Shown here in pieces: positions 39,479 through 47,856 of a stretch of DNA of 64,000 nt. Made by a program: the position numbers and the translations under genes. The number at the start of each line of letters is the position of its first letter. The first letter of the stretch is position 1. Origin of the DNA: Chitinophagales bacterium (GTDB lineage: Bacteria; Bacteroidota; Bacteroidia; Chitinophagales; CAIOSU01); the NCBI GenBank assembly GCA_040877935.1, contig JBBDNB010000039.1, forward strand, positions 62,001 through 126,000. The letters run 5' to 3'. The notes beneath the pieces were generated by a model, which saw only the letters and a list, made by a program, of their open reading frames with translations, was not told the DNA's origin and did no database searches.

Positions 39479-40373
39479 GCGCCTGAACAATTCAAATATT
39501 ATTGTAGCTAATAATTACTATACAGGCGGGATGTTAATGCCCGGGAGGGTATTCTACGCCAATTCACCCTATCGCTTCGGCTACCAAGGCAGTGAGAGGG
39601 ACGATGAGATAGCCAAGGGGCTATACACCACGCACTTCAGGCAGATGGACACAAGGCTACTCAGGTGGTGGTCGATCGACCCCAAGACCGCATCGATGCC
39701 ATGGCAAAGTCCTTACATGACTATGGATGGTAATCCTATTGTCTTAGATGATAAAGATGGGGATTGTGCCACTTGCATAAGTGGGGCGATAGCTGGAGCG
39801 ATTACAGAGATTGTTGCTCAATTTGCCGTAGCTTTCTTTGTAGAAGGAAATGATGCAGAAACAGCCTTAAAAAATATAGTATGGGAGGATGTTGTTATCT
39901 CAACGGCTACAGGAGCAGTTTCTGGTGCATTTGATGGGGGAATGAGTAAATGGGCTTCTTTCTTTGCGAAATCCCGAAACAGGAAAGCACTTGAGATAAT
40001 GATAAAAGAAGGAGGGGATATTTTAATTGAAGGGATAAATAATACACTACAAGCTGCACTGAAAGATGATGAGATTGATGTTAAAGATGTCGTACAACAA
40101 ACCTTAGTGAGCTATGGAATAGGGAAAGCCTACAGTAGTAAAGTTAAAAATGCAGATTTAGGCAGTGGTAATAAGAAGGTTGAGATAGCTAATGCTAAGG
40201 ATAGGGCATCCCGTAAATCAGCAAGCCAAGAAACAAAGAACGAGTTTACTGAAAAAGGTAAGAAAGCGAGCAATGAATTTATACAGTTAAATGCGGCTGA
40301 AAGAGTTATTGATGGTGCTGTTCCTGCTTCAGCAGGAAAAATCGTAAATGAAGAAAGTAAAAATGAAGAATAA
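39471..40373 (+). CDS. Orphan RHS core-tip fragment (polymorphic toxin-like C-terminus)
   Basis: 300 residues. Residues 14-85 match the end of a Bacteroidota RHS core: YYTGGMLMPGR, YRFGYQGSERDDEIAKG, RLLRWWSIDP and PYMTMDGNPIVLDDKDGD. Normally over a thousand residues of YD-repeat shell precede this point; here the frame starts immediately before it, eight bases inside the TPR gene. The rest is a variable tip with a Gly/Ala-rich hydrophobic part (GAIAGAITEIVAQFAVAFFV) and a charged C-terminus without a recognisable nuclease motif. Base count for 39541-39720 is 56% G+C; the tip then drops to around 40% or below, the known core/tip contrast of RHS genes. It has no signal peptide. It is either a displaced tip cassette or a remnant. 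Confidence 0.7.
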   Translation: MTKRLNNSNIIVANNYYTGGMLMPGRVFYANSPYRFGYQGSERDDEIAKGLYTTHFRQMDTRLLRWWSIDPKTASMPWQSPYMTMDGNPIVLDDKDGDCATCISGAIAGAITEIVAQFAVAFFVEGNDAETALKNIVWEDVVISTATGAVSGAFDGGMSKWASFFAKSRNRKALEIMIKEGGDILIEGINNTLQAALKDDEIDVKDVVQQTLVSYGIGKAYSSKVKNADLGSGNKKVEIANAKDRASRKSASQETKNEFTEKGKKASNEFIQLNAAERVIDGAVPASAGKIVNEESKNEE

Positions 40374-40383
40374 AACACACGTT

Positions 40384-41043
40384 ATGAAATTAATTACATT
40401 AGTTATATTTTGTTTTTGTTACGCTGTTCAAGCCCAGGATTTCGAAGGGGTTGTAGTATATGAAATAGAAGCGTTAAACCCTAACCCTAAGATTATATCT
40501 GATAGCCTATGGAATGCAAAAATAGAAGAAGAGTATGGAAGTGACGGCAAGGCAAAACAAAGGTATTTCTATAAAAACCAAAATTATTTATCTGTAATGA
40601 CAGGGGGGCAGAAAAGAGGATATCAATTATATGATCCAGAAAATAAATTAATTTACTCTTGGGAAGAAGGTTCGGATACTGCAATAACAGTAGATAGTAG
40701 AGATTTCATTGATGAACTAATTGGGATTAAGAGTTTAGATAGAAAAGATACTATTTTGGGAATACCTACTGATATTGTATCAGTAAAGTCAAAATTTGGA
40801 GAAACAATAATATGGTATAATAGCAATTATTTAAAAATAGACCCCAAGCTTTACAAGGGGCATAAGTACGGTCATTGGTATCCTATTTTAGAAAAAACAA
40901 AAAGCCTGCCCTTAAAAATCGAAACCAAGAGTTTTATGACACACATGGTTCAAACTGCGGTTGATTATGAACAGAAGTCTATTGAGATAGATAAGTTCAA
41001 ATTGCCCTCTTTTAAATATGTAATGGCTAATCCAGTAAATTAA
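40384..41043 (+). CDS. Secreted protein, GLPGLI-like
   Basis: 219 residues from ATG 40384, with a clear signal peptide (KLITLVIFCFCYAVQAQ). In-frame ATGs at 40348 and 40363 would give a longer N-terminus overlapping the RHS fragment. The mature protein starts FEGVVVYEIEALNPNPK and contains strand-rich segments and a LGIPTDIVSVKSKFGETIIWY stretch. This resembles the GLPGLI/DUF4412-type family of periplasmic Bacteroidota proteins, of unknown function. Following an RHS tip it could be an immunity protein, but that family is also common on its own. Confidence 0.6.
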   Translation: MKLITLVIFCFCYAVQAQDFEGVVVYEIEALNPNPKIISDSLWNAKIEEEYGSDGKAKQRYFYKNQNYLSVMTGGQKRGYQLYDPENKLIYSWEEGSDTAITVDSRDFIDELIGIKSLDRKDTILGIPTDIVSVKSKFGETIIWYNSNYLKIDPKLYKGHKYGHWYPILEKTKSLPLKIETKSFMTHMVQTAVDYEQKSIEIDKFKLPSFKYVMANPVN

Positions 41044-41414
41044 TTTCTTCTGTCTAATATTAATAGGTATGCTATAAGAAATATTATAAATGGGAAAAAG
41101 TAAATAGGTATTTTTGAAGGCTCTTTATTCCAATAATATGAGTCATTTTCTGGAGAAAATAAGACTTTTATTCTTTGGCCTTTTATTAATGTTTTGCAGT
41201 TTCTCTTACTTGCCTTGACTGTATGTACTTCACCATTGTTTTTTACGTCAATTAAGCTAGTACCTGTTCTCCTACATCGAGTTTTATACACTTCAACACT
41301 TACAGTACTTCCATTATCAAAAGCCTTTTTTTGATAGTAATAATCATTACTTACGAAGTATATAATTAAAATAAACAGCAGAGCAGCTAATTTGAAAAAG
41401 TGCTTTTTCAGCAT
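41040..41414 (-). CDS. Small membrane protein, DUF3592-like
   Basis: 124 residues: a membrane helix (about 8-24), a strand-rich middle (VSVEVYKTRCRRTGTSLIDVKNNGEVHTVKA), then a second helix (about 102-119). Two helices flanking a small soluble domain with a GQRIKVLFSPEN turn is the DUF3592 layout. It is convergent with the GLPGLI-like gene, sharing four bases. Function is unknown. It is AT-rich like the RHS tip. Confidence 0.6.
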   Translation of the reverse strand: MLKKHFFKLAALLFILIIYFVSNDYYYQKKAFDNGSTVSVEVYKTRCRRTGTSLIDVKNNGEVHTVKASKRNCKTLIKGQRIKVLFSPENDSYYWNKEPSKIPIYFFPFIIFLIAYLLILDRRN

Positions 41415-41510
41415 TTATATAGCGGTTTTTGATAAGTGGTTCTTAAATAAAAAACATCCATCAATGCAAGTACAAGCAATTTAGAAAATGGTGATAATCC
41501 ATGAGGAAAA

Positions 41511-41849
41511 TCAAATCATTTTAAGTTTGGCCGCCCTCAACAGGTTGTCCACGGTATAGAGCACGCATGTCTTGTCCTCCTCGGGCAGCGCCTCAATCTC
41601 CTGCCACCTTTTTAGCATAGCGGGATCTTTCATAAAACCTGCCTCCTTGTTCTCACCGAGCAGATACCCCACGGTAGTGCCGAGCAGGTTCGCCAGCTTC
41701 ACGGCAGCTTCAATGGAGGGCGTCATCTCCTGCCTCTCGTACTTGCCGATCACCGAATGCGAGGTGTTCAGGAGCTTAGCCAGTTCCTTTTGCGAGAGGT
41801 TTTTAGCCTTCCTGCACTCCGCCAGTTTTTTACCGAAATCCAATCCCAT
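41511..41849 (-). CDS. XRE-family DNA-binding protein
   Basis: 112 residues from ATG 41849; the frame extends upstream, but through the divergent promoter region. The helix-turn-helix is KNLSQKELAKLLNTSHSVIGKYERQEMTPSIEAAVKLANLLGTTVGYLLG (about residues 16-65), a classic Cro/C1 domain. The C-terminal part (WQEIEALPEEDKTCVLYTVDNLLRAAKLK) is a short helical dimerisation segment. The coding sequence is about 50% G+C, higher than most neighbours. It is divergent from a truncated gene, and the pair share a symmetric TAAGGTACT site, suggesting autoregulation. Confidence 0.82.
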   Translation of the reverse strand: MGLDFGKKLAECRKAKNLSQKELAKLLNTSHSVIGKYERQEMTPSIEAAVKLANLLGTTVGYLLGENKEAGFMKDPAMLKRWQEIEALPEEDKTCVLYTVDNLLRAAKLKMI

Positions 41850-41853
41850 GATA

Positions 41854-41988
41854 AGTACCTTAAAAGGGTCAGAACGACCGTGTTTTGTTAGTTTAACACA
41901 AATATAGGCATAGGAAAAGGTAACTAAAAATCCGATAGGCTTGTTTTGTTGAATTGGAAAATATACCTTTACACCCAATAAGGTACTG
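41854..41988. promoter_or_regulatory. Divergent promoter region with symmetric operator half-sites
   Basis: AAGTACCTTA at 41854-41863 and TAAGGTACT at 41979-41987 form an inverted pair, one beside each start codon of the divergent genes. A minus-strand -7 box (TATATTTG) covers 41899-41906. On the plus strand TTG at 41941-41943 is followed after 20 bases by TACCTTTA at 41964-41971. The sites may be XRE repressor operators; the AAGG core could also serve ribosome binding. Confidence 0.5.
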
Positions 41989-42003
41989 AAAAAATGTTTT
42001 TCT

Positions 42004-42300
42004 ATGTCAGCAAAGCAATTTAACCCGAGCAACCCCGAACAACTGATCTACCAGAACGAACTGCTAAGGCTCACGGTGCTGGGCGGCATCAAGCTGGAAG
42101 GCCTGGACAGGATGCGGGCTACCCTAAAAGTAGAGCTGAGGGACAGCAGCCGCCCACCGCTGCGCCACAACCTGGACCTCTACAACGATAACCAACTGGA
42201 AAAGCTCATCAGGAAAACGGCAGAAAGGCTGGAGATCGGCACGAGCGTAATCGCTGCCAGTCTATCGGAGCTCCCCGCTGGCGCGCATTTTGCAGCATAG
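42004..42300 (+). CDS. Truncated mobile-element-type protein, GC-rich
   Basis: 98 residues (MSAKQFNPSNPEQLIYQNELLRLTVLGGIKLEGLDRM). The sequence ends abruptly after an LSEL segment with PAGAHFAA. From memory, the first ~90 residues resemble the N-terminus of much longer Bacteroidota mobile-element replication proteins (RHNLDLYNDNQLEKLIRKTAERLEIGTSV), so this looks truncated. I could not verify this. The last 240 bases of the gene are 59% G+C by direct count, far above the rest of the window. It is divergent from the XRE gene, as in phage or conjugative-element modules. Whether a stable short protein is made is unknown. Confidence 0.5.
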   Translation: MSAKQFNPSNPEQLIYQNELLRLTVLGGIKLEGLDRMRATLKVELRDSSRPPLRHNLDLYNDNQLEKLIRKTAERLEIGTSVIAASLSELPAGAHFAA

Positions 42301-42387
42301 CCTGAAGCATAGCGAATGTCCGCCCGGCTGAGTCCTGCCCGAATGACTTTGTTCATGCGGGCATTCGGACGGGCGAGCCTATCAGGT
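42301..42387. repeat. GC-rich imperfect palindrome after the truncated gene
   Basis: TGCCCGAATGA-CTTTGT-TCATGCGGGCA at 42336-42363 is an 11-position stem with one mismatch. GTCCG/CGGAC and CCTGA/TCAGG arms lie further out. No T-tract follows, so it is more like element debris than a terminator. Confidence 0.4.
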
Positions 42388-42414
42388 TCTAGCTCATTCC
42401 AAACAAAACTGCCC

Positions 42415-43587
42415 TCACCTCTTCCCCGAAACAAAAGCAAAATTAGAAAGCCTGAAATTGCCGGAAGTAATTTTTTCTGCTAAGCCGGGCGCCAAAGTCA
42501 TTCCGGCTCCGCCCAGGGCATTTACTATGGTTACATGGTCGTTTACCGGATGCACCAGCACATTTTCCCCCCGTGTAGATTTAGCATATACCGCATGCCA
42601 GGTTTCCGCAATATCCATTACCGGTGCTTCGAAAAATCCGCTGAGATGATCCAGTATCAATTCATTGATGTGTTTTTTATCAAAAGGTTCGGGCATCCAG
42701 CCATGTTCCTGGGATTTGCCAATAGTGATAGCCCCGTCTGCCATTTGTGAGGCCATCACCTGAATGCCCCATCTTAAATATTCTGGATATTCCTTCTCAA
42801 TACTTTTTCTAAGTGCATTGATGCTTTTACATTCGCTAAAAGCAGGGTAATTTGTAAAAGTCAAACCACTTGTCAGTGCCGGGCCAATGCGCCAGTTGCC
42901 GGGCTGTTTTTTAGTGCGCATCATTTGTAGTTTACACTTGGTGATACCGGCTTGCATGAAAATATCGGGATATAGCGTTTCGAAATCCGGACCATTACAT
43001 AGATAAATTTTATCGGCTTTTAGGGTTTCCCCTCTTGAGGTATAGACATTTTGCCCTTCAATATGCAGGGCGCAGGTTTCCCAGTGAAAATCTACAGAAT
43101 ACCTCTCCTTCAGATAGACCGGAAGTAACTCCAATGCTTCCCTCGGATCTAAGATGATCTCAGTTTTGCTGTGCATGGCTGCAAGTAATCCGTCTTTTTT
43201 TAATCCGGGACTGATTTTCATTGCAGCATCCGGTGTCAGCATTTTTACTTTGTATCCTTTTCCAGCAGAATTTTTTACAAATTCTTCCAGTACATCAAGC
43301 TCGGCTTTATTGCGCGCAATATATAATGCGCCTTTTTTGTCGAGATACATTCCCGTGTGTCGGGCAATATCTTCCCAAATGGATTTGCTGCGCAAGGCAA
43401 TATCAAAAAAGAAACCCGCACTTTGCCCTATTGGCCAGCACATACCGAAATTTCGAACAGATGCTCCCGCAGATTTTTGAGAACGGTCTAAAATCTTTAC
43501 TTTCTTGCCTTTTAAAGCCTCACTCAATGCTATAGACTGCCCCACTACACCAGCTCCAATAATTAATGTATCTGCATGTTTTTTCAT
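42415..43587 (-). CDS. DAO-family FAD-dependent oxidoreductase (TIGR03364-like)
   Basis: 390 residues. The N-terminal FAD motif is LIIGAGVVGQSIAL (about 8-21), and the C-terminus has VTIVNALGGAGMTLAPGLAE, where the flavin is enclosed. The ASVRNFGMCWPIGQ segment near 42-55 is what I recall for the TIGR03364 subgroup, often found with aminophosphonate-degradation genes; no such genes are near here. The family oxidises amines or amino acids with oxygen or a membrane acceptor. It is monocistronic on the minus strand. The substrate is not predictable. Confidence 0.75.
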   Translation of the reverse strand: MKKHADTLIIGAGVVGQSIALSEALKGKKVKILDRSQKSAGASVRNFGMCWPIGQSAGFFFDIALRSKSIWEDIARHTGMYLDKKGALYIARNKAELDVLEEFVKNSAGKGYKVKMLTPDAAMKISPGLKKDGLLAAMHSKTEIILDPREALELLPVYLKERYSVDFHWETCALHIEGQNVYTSRGETLKADKIYLCNGPDFETLYPDIFMQAGITKCKLQMMRTKKQPGNWRIGPALTSGLTFTNYPAFSECKSINALRKSIEKEYPEYLRWGIQVMASQMADGAITIGKSQEHGWMPEPFDKKHINELILDHLSGFFEAPVMDIAETWHAVYAKSTRGENVLVHPVNDHVTIVNALGGAGMTLAPGLAEKITSGNFRLSNFAFVSGKR

Positions 43588-43785
43588 CCTATAAAATTAA
43601 GCAAGCTAAGTGGATGGAAAAAACATTACTAATAATAATCAATGCTTTTATCAAGAGTTTATACTAAAGCCCTTTAAGGATTGTTAGAGTTAGCATTGTT
43701 TTGTTGAATCTAAGAATTCGGTTTATCAGATTTCCCCTATCTTTATGCATTCAAGAATTTTACCTGTTTCCCAAACAATTATAAT

Positions 43786-45006
43786 ATGAATCATTTAAGG
43801 ATAATCCTTTTTTCCGCAATCTTATTTTTGCTTTATTCCTGTTCTGAACAAAAGGAAGGCATTCAGTGGAAAAGCATTGAAAAAAGCCTGAATACCAAAT
43901 TTATAAAAGCCAATGATGGCGATACAATTGATATCCCTGAAGGCCATTACAAATTCAAAGGCACTATATGGTTAGAAGGTAAAAATGACATTACCATTCG
44001 CGGAGCAGGAATGGACAAAACTTTTCTGTCTTTCAGAGGTCAGGAAGAGGGCTCCGAAGGGCTCAAAATCACAAATGGCAGAAACATCACTGTTCTGGAT
44101 ATTACACTTCAGGATTCAAAAGGCGATTTGATTAAAGCGCAGAAAATAGATGGCCTGACTTTTAAAAATGTAAAAACCGAATGGCTGGGCGAACCCAAAG
44201 AAGAAAATGGAGCCTATGGTTTTTATCCCGTGGATTGTGATCGGGTTTTGATAGATAATTCTACTTCAATTGGCGCATCAGATGCAGGGATTTATGTGGG
44301 GCAGTCGAGAGATGTCATTGTTAGAAATTGTACAGCCTATCACAATGTGGCCGGTATTGAAATTGAAAACTGTGTGCGAGCGGATGTTTATGATTGTTTG
44401 GCACATGAAAACACCGGGGGCATTTTGATTTTTGATATGCCCGACCTTACACAAAATGGTCGGGAAGTTCGTGTATTTAATAATAAAGTGATTTCAAACA
44501 ACTACAGAAATTTTGCGCCCGAAGGTAATATAGTAGGGGAAGTGCCTCCCGGAACTGGAATAATGGTACTTGCAACCACAGCAGTTGAGATTTTTGACAA
44601 TGAAATTGATAGAAACAAAACCATTGGTATTGCAATAGCCAGCTATAAACTGGTGCAAAAGCCCTATGATGATCCAGACTTTAACCCTTACCCCAAAAGC
44701 ATTTCAATCTACAACAACACTATCAGCAAAGGGCTTTTCCAATTTCCTACTTTTGGCAATGACCTGGGCAAATTGTTGTTGTTTAAATTCCCTTTTAGTC
44801 GTCCCGATATCTTATTTGACGGATTTTTCGATCCTGAAATTGAGCAGAAAGACGGGAACTATGTTGCGCCTTATCAAATTTGTGTAGGTGAAAATAATGG
44901 TGCCAAATTTGCAAATATTGATGCAGCCAATGATTTTGCAAATATTATTACGGAACTCGACCAATTCAATTGCGAACCAACGAATTTCCCCGCTGTGCGT
45001 TTATAA
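43786..45006 (+). CDS. Parallel beta-helix lipoprotein (TIGR03805-like)
   Basis: 406 residues. The N-terminus is a lipoprotein signal (IILFSAILFLLYSCSE, Cys near 19). The body is a right-handed beta-helix with repeated ITIRGAGMD, ITVLDITLQDS, VIVRNCTAYHNVAGIEIENC and VFNNKVISNN turns between about 55 and 320. From memory the TIGR03805 family occurs next to TIGR03806 diheme cytochromes, exactly the next gene. The pair is thought to act in the periplasm or outer membrane, but no function is established. The genes are 20 bases apart. Confidence 0.78.
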   Translation: MNHLRIILFSAILFLLYSCSEQKEGIQWKSIEKSLNTKFIKANDGDTIDIPEGHYKFKGTIWLEGKNDITIRGAGMDKTFLSFRGQEEGSEGLKITNGRNITVLDITLQDSKGDLIKAQKIDGLTFKNVKTEWLGEPKEENGAYGFYPVDCDRVLIDNSTSIGASDAGIYVGQSRDVIVRNCTAYHNVAGIEIENCVRADVYDCLAHENTGGILIFDMPDLTQNGREVRVFNNKVISNNYRNFAPEGNIVGEVPPGTGIMVLATTAVEIFDNEIDRNKTIGIAIASYKLVQKPYDDPDFNPYPKSISIYNNTISKGLFQFPTFGNDLGKLLLFKFPFSRPDILFDGFFDPEIEQKDGNYVAPYQICVGENNGAKFANIDAANDFANIITELDQFNCEPTNFPAVRL

Positions 45007-45026
45007 GAATAAAGTGGATCCCTACA

Positions 45027-46118
45027 ATGCTTAAATATTTTGTTTTATCTGTTTTAGCACTGCTGATCTATGCCTGTGCACAAGACCCCGGCAAAGAACA
45101 GGTTGCTATAGAAGAAGTGAATCTGGATGGAGAGAGTATAGAAGCTTCTGATGTGGAAGCTGAAAAATTATCTGTTCTCGGTTTTTTTAAAAAACCCATG
45201 AAAAACCTGGAACCGGCTGAAGGTGTTGTTCCTTATGATTTGGCCACTCCGCTTTTTTCGGATTATGCTTTTAAGGCCAGGTTTGTAAAATTACCCGAAG
45301 GAAAAATGGCAAAATACCATCCTACTGAGACAATGGATTTTCCCGAAGGCACCATACTGATCAAGAACTTTTACTACCCTGCTGATTTCAGAAAACCCGA
45401 AGGCGAAAGACGCATTCTTGAAACCCGGTTGCTGATCAATGAAGGTGAGGAGTGGAAAGCAGAAGCTTATGTCTGGAATGAAGAGCAAACAGAAGCTTAC
45501 CTGGTAATAGCCGGGGAACGCATCAACATCAGCTGGGTGCACTATGACGGTACTGAAAAGCAGCTCAATTATTCGGTACCCACTCAAAATCAATGCAAAG
45601 GCTGTCACAGCAAATCCAATAAAATGATGCCCATTGGCCCTACTTCCCGTCAACTGAACAAGCAGTTTGATTATGCAGATGTAAGTGCCAATCAACTGAA
45701 ATATTGGAGCGAAAATGGACTTTTAGCCGGATTGCATCAAAATATAAGCGAACTGGATGCCGTGCCATTATGGGATGATCCCGAATCAGGCAATCTGGAA
45801 CAAAGAGCACGTGCTTATCTCGATATCAATTGTGCCCACTGCCACAGAGCCGAGGGCCCGGCCAATACCAGTGGATTTTTTCTCGATTATTATCAAAAGC
45901 GCAAAACAGCACTCGGCATTTATAAATCTCCCATTGCTGCCGGTAGGGGTTCTGGCGGTTTAAAATATGACATTCATCCCGGCAAACCCGATTCTTCTAT
46001 TTTGTACTTCCGCATGATTTCAGAAGACCCGGGAATTATGATGCCCGAACTGGGCAAAAAAATGGTGCATACAGAAGGTGTGGAGCTCATAAGGAAGTGG
46101 ATTGCGCAGATGAATTAA
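45027..46118 (+). CDS. Diheme c-type cytochrome lipoprotein (TIGR03806/SO2930-like)
   Basis: 363 residues from ATG 45027; upstream in-frame codons overlap the beta-helix gene. The lipoprotein signal is FVLSVLALLIYACAQ. Two heme motifs are seen: CKGCHS near residue 192 and CAHCHR near 271. The first half (LATPLFSDYAFKARFVKLPEGKMAKY) is the conserved non-heme part of this family. A C-terminal IMMPELGKKMVHTEGVELIRKWI supplies Met and the end of the cytochrome fold. It is a candidate redox partner of the beta-helix lipoprotein. Confidence 0.8.
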   Translation: MLKYFVLSVLALLIYACAQDPGKEQVAIEEVNLDGESIEASDVEAEKLSVLGFFKKPMKNLEPAEGVVPYDLATPLFSDYAFKARFVKLPEGKMAKYHPTETMDFPEGTILIKNFYYPADFRKPEGERRILETRLLINEGEEWKAEAYVWNEEQTEAYLVIAGERINISWVHYDGTEKQLNYSVPTQNQCKGCHSKSNKMMPIGPTSRQLNKQFDYADVSANQLKYWSENGLLAGLHQNISELDAVPLWDDPESGNLEQRARAYLDINCAHCHRAEGPANTSGFFLDYYQKRKTALGIYKSPIAAGRGSGGLKYDIHPGKPDSSILYFRMISEDPGIMMPELGKKMVHTEGVELIRKWIAQMN

Positions 46119-46168
46119 ACCGAGCTCAAGCTTGAAAAAATGAAGGAAAAATTCTTAGCTTAAGCACA

Positions 46169-47662
46169 ATGAAACTACTCAACTTCCTTCAAAACCCCGA
46201 CTCATACCCGCATTCTACTTCAGATAAAATCCGGGTAATAGAAACCCACATATCCGTAATATTCCTGACAGGAAACTTTGCCTATAAACTCAAAAAACCG
46301 CTTGATCTGGGGTTTTTGGATTTTACTACTTTGGAAAAGCGAAAATTTTATTGTGAAGAAGAATTGCGCCTAAATTCAATTTTCGCACCTGAAATCTACA
46401 TTGAAGTCCTGCCTGTTTATGAAAAAGAAGGCAAATTCAGTTTTCAGCAAAAGGGAAAAGTAGCAGAGTATATTTTGAAAATGCGGCAGTTTGATCAGGA
46501 GCAGATACTTTCGTCTAAAGTAGAAAGCGGAGATGTTTCCCCTGAACTTTTCGCCCAATTGGCACAAAAGCTTGCCTATCTGCATCAAAAAGCCAACTCA
46601 GATCAGGAGATCAGCAGTTATGCTTCGGTACAAGCTGTTCAAAAAATTGCAGAACAGAATTTTAATCAGACAGAAGCATATATCGGCAAGTGCATCACTG
46701 AAGTAAGTTTTGAAAAAATTCGAAAATCCACTTTGGGCTTTCTCGATAAGAACAAAGCACTTTTTGAAAGAAGGCAAAAATCGGGAAAGATCAGGGAATG
46801 CCACGGTGACCTGCACTTAAATAATATTTGCATTTATAAAGGTGAAATACAGTTTTTTGACCGTATAGAATTCAATAAGGAATTTAGAAATATTGATGTG
46901 GTCTATGACCTGGCATTCCTGATAATGGATCTGCATTACAGGAAGCAATATACTGCTGCCAACAGATTAATGAATGAATATTTTGAACAAAGTGGCGACT
47001 ATGAAGGGGCTGCTTTACTGCCTTTTTATGCTTGTGTAAGAGCTTATATCCGTGGAAAAGTAATTGCATTTCGATTGAAAAATCAGGAAATTCAGGCAAA
47101 AGAACGAAATGAAATAATTGCAGAAGCCAAAGCCTACTTTGATTTGGCCGAATCTTATACAAAGACTGAAAAAACAGCACTTTGGATTATGAGTGGTTTA
47201 TCCGGCTCGGGTAAAAGTACTGTAGCGCGTAAAATTGCAGCAAAAAAACAATTTCTGATCATTCGTTCTGATGCGCTTAGAAAGCATCTTACAGGAGTGC
47301 CACTTTATGAAAAAGGACCTCAAGAAATCTACAAAGCTGAAGTCAGCCAAGAGACATACAATACGCTTATTAAGCTTGCAGAATTTTTAACAAACAGAGG
47401 TGTTTCTGTAATACTTGATGCCAGGTTTGATAAAAGAAATTTGAGAATCAAGGCCATGCAACTGGCTGAAGAAAAGCAGCTTGATTTCAAAATAATTTAC
47501 TGCCAGGCTAATACAGAAGAACTAAAAAAACGCTTAAAGCTGAGATCCGGTGATGTTTCCGATGCCGATGCATCTTTGATTGATCAACAAGCAAAAACTT
47601 TTGAAGAATTTACCGACACAGAAAAAGTATTTGTACAAGCTTCTGCTTCTTTAGTTTCGTGA
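46169..47662 (+). CDS. APH-like kinase fused to P-loop ATPase
   Basis: 497 residues. The N-terminal ~310 residues look like an aminoglycoside-phosphotransferase-type kinase: ETHISVIFLTGNFAYKLKKPLDLGF early, the catalytic-loop-like ECHGDLHLNNICIY near 209 and the metal-binding FFDRIEFN. From about 330 a zeta-toxin/gluconate-kinase-type P-loop domain starts with IMSGLSGSGKSTVARKIA. The combination is a known but uncharacterised architecture ('bifunctional aminoglycoside phosphotransferase/ATP-binding protein'). It stands alone. The name does not imply drug resistance. Confidence 0.82.
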   Translation: MKLLNFLQNPDSYPHSTSDKIRVIETHISVIFLTGNFAYKLKKPLDLGFLDFTTLEKRKFYCEEELRLNSIFAPEIYIEVLPVYEKEGKFSFQQKGKVAEYILKMRQFDQEQILSSKVESGDVSPELFAQLAQKLAYLHQKANSDQEISSYASVQAVQKIAEQNFNQTEAYIGKCITEVSFEKIRKSTLGFLDKNKALFERRQKSGKIRECHGDLHLNNICIYKGEIQFFDRIEFNKEFRNIDVVYDLAFLIMDLHYRKQYTAANRLMNEYFEQSGDYEGAALLPFYACVRAYIRGKVIAFRLKNQEIQAKERNEIIAEAKAYFDLAESYTKTEKTALWIMSGLSGSGKSTVARKIAAKKQFLIIRSDALRKHLTGVPLYEKGPQEIYKAEVSQETYNTLIKLAEFLTNRGVSVILDARFDKRNLRIKAMQLAEEKQLDFKIIYCQANTEELKKRLKLRSGDVSDADASLIDQQAKTFEEFTDTEKVFVQASASLVS

Positions 47663-47856
47663 GCAATTATTTTCCCGATAAATTTTTATTGCAATTAAAT
47701 TTGGAGAAATGCATTAAAAAATGAAACAATTTTTAATACTTTTAAGTAAATGAGTGAAATTAAAATTAATCATTCATTTAGCAAGAGACTAATGGGGATC
47801 TTGCATTCATACCTATAGCAATGATGGTTGAACTTTGTGATTTAAAGAAAATGAAC

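Noticed and set aside
46169-47662. Aminoglycoside resistance gene
   Set aside because: Only the kinase fold is shared; the fused P-loop architecture is a chromosomal family without known resistance.
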